This document shows, in pieces, positions 59,964 to 62,032 of a stretch of 62,032 nucleotides of DNA. A model generated the notes under the pieces. The model saw only the letters and a list, made by a program, of their open reading frames with translations, searched no databases and was not told the origin of the DNA. Positions within the stretch are counted from its first letter, which is position 1, and each line of letters starts with the position of its first letter. A program made the translations under genes and the position numbers. The DNA comes from DATKDU01 sp035512595 (GTDB lineage: Bacteria > Planctomycetota > Planctomycetia > Pirellulales > Pirellulaceae): positions 1-62,032 of the forward strand of contig DATKDU010000108.1 in assembly GCA_035512595.1 (NCBI GenBank), in the 5' to 3' direction.

Positions 59964-62032
59964 ATGGCACAACAGGAGAAGAGCATTGCTTTCGAGGTGC
60001 TGAAGGTTGCGTTGGGCGGCATCGCGGGTTTGTGCATTGCCGTCGTCGGGCTGCGATTGATCTTCGGAATCGACGTGATCGAAGGCATCGCGAAACGGCC
60101 GCCACGATCGAAGGCCGACGAAAACCGGCCAGTATTGCCTACGGTATCCCAGCCCTCCGATTCACGCACCAAGACGTCGGCAGACCCGGAGGATGCGGGT
60201 GCGCAGCAGCCAAACTCAGAGGCTCAGCAGGCCAAGCGAGCACCGCCGGAAGGGCAGTGGACGTACGGGTATGGAAAGATCGACGCGGAGGAAGGAAGGG
60301 TGGTCGATTTTCACGTGCTACCGCACTTCAATGGGCGCGGTTGGGTGGATAGTCCTCAATTCCCGAATGGCCCTTTGACGTGGGCAGGAATTGAATCGAA
60401 TAGCGTTCATCCTTCACACGATCCGAATTCGGTGGTTATCCGCCGCTGGACAAGCCTAGATGTTGGGAAGGTAACGATTCAGAGCTTTGTTGAACACATA
60501 CACAAGGAATCCGATGGTGTCCGAGCCTATATCGTTTCGTCCAGCGCCGGCGTTCTCTGGAAAGACACGTTGTTGGGCAACCGCGATGTGATCCAACTCG
60601 ACAACATCGACATTCAACGCGGAGATACGATCGACTTTTGCTTGGACTGCAATGCTACAGTCGGTCATGACCATACGATTTGGTTCGCAACGATCAAGAT
60701 GCACTCTCCTGCGCGCGACTATCTCGGCACCTGGAACTCGCTGGTCGATTTTGCCGTGCCCTCCGATACCTCGGGCGACGGTCAATCTCAGACCGCCAAG
60801 AATTCGACTCCTGCCGAGCCGATGACGCTGCCGGCGTCACCAACTGGGAAGGAGCCCCCACCGACGGAATCTGCCCCTGCAGCGCCGGTCGGGTCGGCGG
60901 AATCTCCGCCGTCGCGGCCGCATGCAGTCCCGAGCAAGGAAGAGCAGGACCGTCTGCGCGTTGAGATCGTGGAAGTATTTGAACTGGAAAAGGCGAAAAC
61001 CGTCGCCGATCACCTCGCACTGGCCAAGCGGCTGCGCGAGGTCGCCGCTGACGCCAAGTCCAAGCCCAACGAACGGTTTGTCTTGCTGAGAACTGCGTAC
61101 GACGAGGTCATTGCTGGTCGGGATTTCGCCCAGGCGTTTGACGTGGTGGAAGAGTTGGCTCGCGAGTACGAGTTTGACCGCGAGGTGGCCATTCGCGAAA
61201 CGCTCGTGAAACTTGTTCCCGAAGCCAAGTCGCAGGCGTCGTGGGAATTGGTGGAGCTGCGAGCGAACGAGCTTTGCAGCCGATTCGAGCAGTTTGAGGA
61301 GTTTGGCGCGTCGCACGCCCTGATGCAGCTCATCGCGCCGGAACTGAAGAGTTGTCCCAACCAAGAGCTGCGACGCCGTCTGCAAGCAGCAGCGGATCGC
61401 GCCAGCTTCATTCACGACGCATGGCAAGCGGCAAAAAGAGGAAGAGCTGCACTGAAAGACGCGCCGATGGATCCGGGCGCCCATTTAGCACTAGCACGCT
61501 GGCGGGCGTTTGTGCTGGGGGATTGGGAAGGGTCGCTGGACCACTTCGCCGCGGCCGGCGACGAGCAGCTTCGCAAGCTGGCCGAACTCGAAAAGAAGCC
61601 TCCGGCGACTGCCGAAGAGATGGAGGCCTGTGCCGAGGCGTGGCTTATTGCCTCCAAGAGCCGCGACGACCTGCGGCCTGGCGTCGAGCGGGCCATTTAC
61701 TGGTATCAGTCGGCATTTCCCGTAGCGAGCGGTTTGCTGAAGGTCCGAATCGAGCGGCGGCTGGCGGAGATCGCTGGCGACGAAATCCTTGGAAGCATTA
61801 TCACGAAAGTGAAAATCGGAGGCGTGGCGGTCGTGCCATCCGCGGGCAACTACGTGCGAAACGTCCTCAGTGGCACCGTCTGGAGTTGGTCCCAGGCGGA
61901 CGCGAATCAACCGGACAAATCTTGGTTTCGCCTCAACTACGACGGGACGGCCGTCGCCGGCTGGCACGGCCAGCCTTGTTTCTGGGCAGCGCGCGAAAAT
62001 GGATCCGTATGGCTGTTGTTAGCGGCCAATCG
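59964..62032 (+). CDS. Large membrane-anchored protein, 3' end beyond window
   Basis: From the ATG at 59964 (ribosome site GGAGAG) the frame stays open to the window end, 689 residues so far. After a cytoplasmic start (MAQQEKSIAFEV) comes one membrane helix (ALGGIAGLCIAVVGLRLIFG, about residues 16-36). A Pro/Ser/Lys linker leads to a beta domain of about 150 residues (GQWTYGYGKIDAEEGRVVDF; HDHTIWFATIKM). A second Pro-rich linker follows, then a helical TPR-like region from about residue 325 to 605 with AIYWYQSAFP, an ending found in many planctomycete proteins, and a new beta domain begins at the cut. The function is unknown. Confidence 0.7.
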   Translation, partial: MAQQEKSIAFEVLKVALGGIAGLCIAVVGLRLIFGIDVIEGIAKRPPRSKADENRPVLPTVSQPSDSRTKTSADPEDAGAQQPNSEAQQAKRAPPEGQWTYGYGKIDAEEGRVVDFHVLPHFNGRGWVDSPQFPNGPLTWAGIESNSVHPSHDPNSVVIRRWTSLDVGKVTIQSFVEHIHKESDGVRAYIVSSSAGVLWKDTLLGNRDVIQLDNIDIQRGDTIDFCLDCNATVGHDHTIWFATIKMHSPARDYLGTWNSLVDFAVPSDTSGDGQSQTAKNSTPAEPMTLPASPTGKEPPPTESAPAAPVGSAESPPSRPHAVPSKEEQDRLRVEIVEVFELEKAKTVADHLALAKRLREVAADAKSKPNERFVLLRTAYDEVIAGRDFAQAFDVVEELAREYEFDREVAIRETLVKLVPEAKSQASWELVELRANELCSRFEQFEEFGASHALMQLIAPELKSCPNQELRRRLQAAADRASFIHDAWQAAKRGRAALKDAPMDPGAHLALARWRAFVLGDWEGSLDHFAAAGDEQLRKLAELEKKPPATAEEMEACAEAWLIASKSRDDLRPGVERAIYWYQSAFPVASGLLKVRIERRLAEIAGDEILGSIITKVKIGGVAVVPSAGNYVRNVLSGTVWSWSQADANQPDKSWFRLNYDGTAVAGWHGQPCFWAARENGSVWLLLAAN

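Overview
The window looks like a chromosomal segment of a GC-rich planctomycete, probably of the Pirellulales group. The marks are a secreted YTV-type cysteine-rich cell-wall protein, two DUF1501 proteins with twin-arginine-like leaders, a giant planctomycete cytochrome-type (PSCyt/LamG/DUF1553) protein, a Cys-type sulfatase, an FG-GAP lipoprotein with a haem motif, zinc-ribbon membrane proteins, and small proteins starting with the ENPYKPP motif. No rRNA, tRNA, CRISPR array or prophage was recognised. The gene order is mostly single genes on alternating strands rather than long operons.

Layout. 1-900: the 5' end of an ISNCY-like transposase (minus strand), its tandem-repeat end and a MITE-like repeat. 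0.9-5.1 kb: methyltransferase, YTV wall protein, a divergent pair of zinc-ribbon proteins, ACT protein. 5.1-6.9 kb: repeat-rich gap, then a two-gene unit with a cREC receiver-like domain. 7-20.6 kb: acyl-CoA ligase, FG-GAP lipoprotein, aconitase, an amber-interrupted lipoprotein gene, YihY, a FliL-like lipoprotein, HEAT protein, sulfatase, redoxin/2OG-oxygenase fusion, panB. 20.6-29.5 kb: PIG-L deacetylase, two small unknowns, xylB, coaD, membrane protein, FHA-GAF-PP2C phosphatase, HD/GGDEF signalling protein. 29.5-38.5 kb: decayed membrane gene, tkt, small unknowns, trpBA, mscL, SDR, a PIN toxin-antitoxin pair. 38.5-47.3 kb: sulfite-oxidase-like enzyme, ggt, DUF1501, sulfotransferase, fused kinase/ATPase, dapA, a 35-residue membrane peptide. 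47.5-62 kb: Uma2 fragment, PSCyt protein, lipoprotein, alpha/beta hydrolase, aspartic-protease-like protein, TPR protein, PDZ protein with an 8-residue repeat array, DUF1501, cupin, and a large membrane-anchored protein cut by the window end.

Central metabolism (acnA, tkt, xylB, panB, coaD, dapA, trpBA) is interleaved with secreted, surface and regulatory genes. The nearby genes do not assemble into one new pathway.

The most unusual feature is the density and kind of short repeats. First, tandem arrays built from seven-base units resemble the heptanucleotide STRR repeats known in cyanobacteria. Two clusters lie in frame inside the PSCyt gene, where they encode heptapeptide repeats. Second, several palindrome families with unrelated cores share a GTAG/CTAC foot like that of REP/REPIN elements; two pairs are inserted in frame, in acnA and in the kinase/ATPase gene. 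Third, a composite MITE-like element (about 130 bp plus a TTTTTTGACA/TGTCAAAAAA hairpin) occurs two to three times. Fourth, a 54-base element folds as a perfect three-way junction. Several genes take their stop codon or C-terminal residues from such repeats. All these readings come from the sequence by eye; no database or folding search was run.
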